Shown: positions 63,120 through 64,000 of the stretch, piece by piece
Layout of the letters: the number at the start of each line of letters is the position of its first letter
Numbering within the stretch: position 1 is the first letter of the stretch
Origin: Azolla caroliniana
Taxonomy: Eukaryota; Polypodiophyta
Reading direction: 5' to 3'
NCBI GenBank assembly: GCA_043228905.1
Contig: JBHGNT010000004.1
Coordinates: forward strand, 17,732,001-17,796,000
Length of the DNA: 64,000 nucleotides
Program-made: the position numbers and the translations under genes
The notes under the pieces: model-generated
What the model was told of the DNA's origin: nothing
What the model saw: the letters and a program-made list of their open reading frames with translations, nothing else
Databases searched by the model: none

Positions 63120-64000
63120 TACAAGTGTTTGAGAAATGTGCATATGTTTAACCTTACATCTAGCCTTCCTTTTATGATTCTCATTTCAGTCTTATTTACA
63201 ACATGCTAGTGTACATGTGTGACCATCACCACTTTCACACGTGCGCACATTGCACCTTCTCGATTTTGTCCCTTCCGTGCGATTTTCATGTTGTTGCCGA
63301 AAATCTTCATGACAACGTGCACAATACCGAGAAGTGGAACATGCACGATGTGAGGGAAAAGTAAGAAGCAAGGGGATATAGATGAAGCTCTAATGGAAAC
63401 TTGTTATTCTCTTCTGTAACTCTTTTATTTATTTATTTATTTTTATAATGTTACAGTTGGGCTTATATACTCAAGCCCTAACTTGGTAATGTGTTAACAC
63501 TTGAGGATACAATTTAAAAGTAGTCGGTCTTTTATGCCAACAAACACCCTCGTAAAAGGGCTACTCTTCCTATGTATACACATAATTGGGTTTATCTCCC
63601 TCGTGAACCTAGATTACAAGTCTAATCTATAGTTACAAGTGTATACATATAAGTCTGTCATTGGCATTCGGCCGAATAAGCAGAGGTATAGTCATAATCT
63701 AGCCTAATTCACCTAGTTATCTAGATCGTATCTTATCTGGGTCGGCCAGACTGGGTTGGTTGGATCACCTTTTGTTCGAATCGACTCATTCGTTCGAAGT
63801 GGCTCATGTTCGATTCTATCTCTCGACCTCTAGTCGATCGTCTACTCCCCGTACGCGCTCATTCCTATGCTCCTTACTGCATCCTTGATCTGTCTTCGAG
63901 TTTGTTTGTCCCTTGATCGTCTCCCCTCCAGTCGGTATTCTGTTGGTATTCTTGCTCAATGTTGTGTCTTTCGTCTTTTGGTATTCCGATTCTTTGGATT
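63120..64000. other. gene-free stretch at the window end, probable retrotransposon fragment
   Basis: 63440-63620 is similar to 62190-62345 (AAGCCCTAACT, GTAATGTGTTAACACT, CCAACAAAC, CGTAAAAGG, TACTCT in the same order). A TTTA repeat lies at 63425-63445. No ORF recognised. Confidence 0.4.

Overview
The window looks like nuclear DNA of a land plant, most likely a seed plant. Three host genes have GT-AG introns, the non-coding DNA is AT-rich, and most of the sequence is nested LTR retrotransposons and LINEs. I cannot fix the species.

Layout. (1) 1-15765: a Ty3/gypsy element (A) whose 5' end lies outside the window. It has gag-pro-pol, then a long third ORF with a coiled coil, then a right LTR. 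Its third ORF is interrupted at 7300-14282 by a second complete Ty3/gypsy element (B) with two 623-bp LTRs and a CCGG target duplication. Element A itself appears to sit inside a LINE (H, about 15766-19215). (2) 19216-23650: AT-rich intergenic DNA with a degenerate tandem repeat. (3) 24100-26800: a five-exon heavy-metal-associated isoprenylated plant protein (HIPP) gene, plus strand. (4) 28268-30739: eight exons of a mitochondrial phospholipid-scramblase/AIM25-like gene, minus strand; a candidate first exon lies 10 kb upstream at 40872-41138. (5) 33435-40170: a broken minus-strand gypsy (D) split by a Ty1/copia element (C, 33710-39963). Copia C has one LTR split by a LINE fragment (E1). (6) 43098-50680: two head-to-tail LINE E copies, a long LINE F (EN, RT and ORF1, minus strand) and a lone plus-strand LINE ORF1 (G). 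(7) 53087-58739: a four-exon pyroglutamyl-peptidase I-like gene, minus strand, with all three catalytic residues. Its 3.5-kb third intron holds a decayed copia, part of which has become a 168-bp tandem repeat. (8) 59100-64000: further LINE E copies, tRNA-derived SINE candidates and probable LTR fragments.

The host genes (HIPP, scramblase-like, pyroglutamyl peptidase) share no obvious pathway. The strongest themes are: (a) precise nesting, in two cases supported by a short duplication and restoration of the host element's reading frame; (b) a LINE family (E) that repeatedly lies next to or between TC microsatellites, including one inside an LTR and one in the TC tail of another copy, which suggests TC-repeat targeting; (c) element B, whose pol resembles Ty3 elements I associate with basidiomycete fungi; (d) inactivating stops in the elements that are mostly TAG, many at positions expected to be Gln or Trp, consistent with methylated-cytosine decay.
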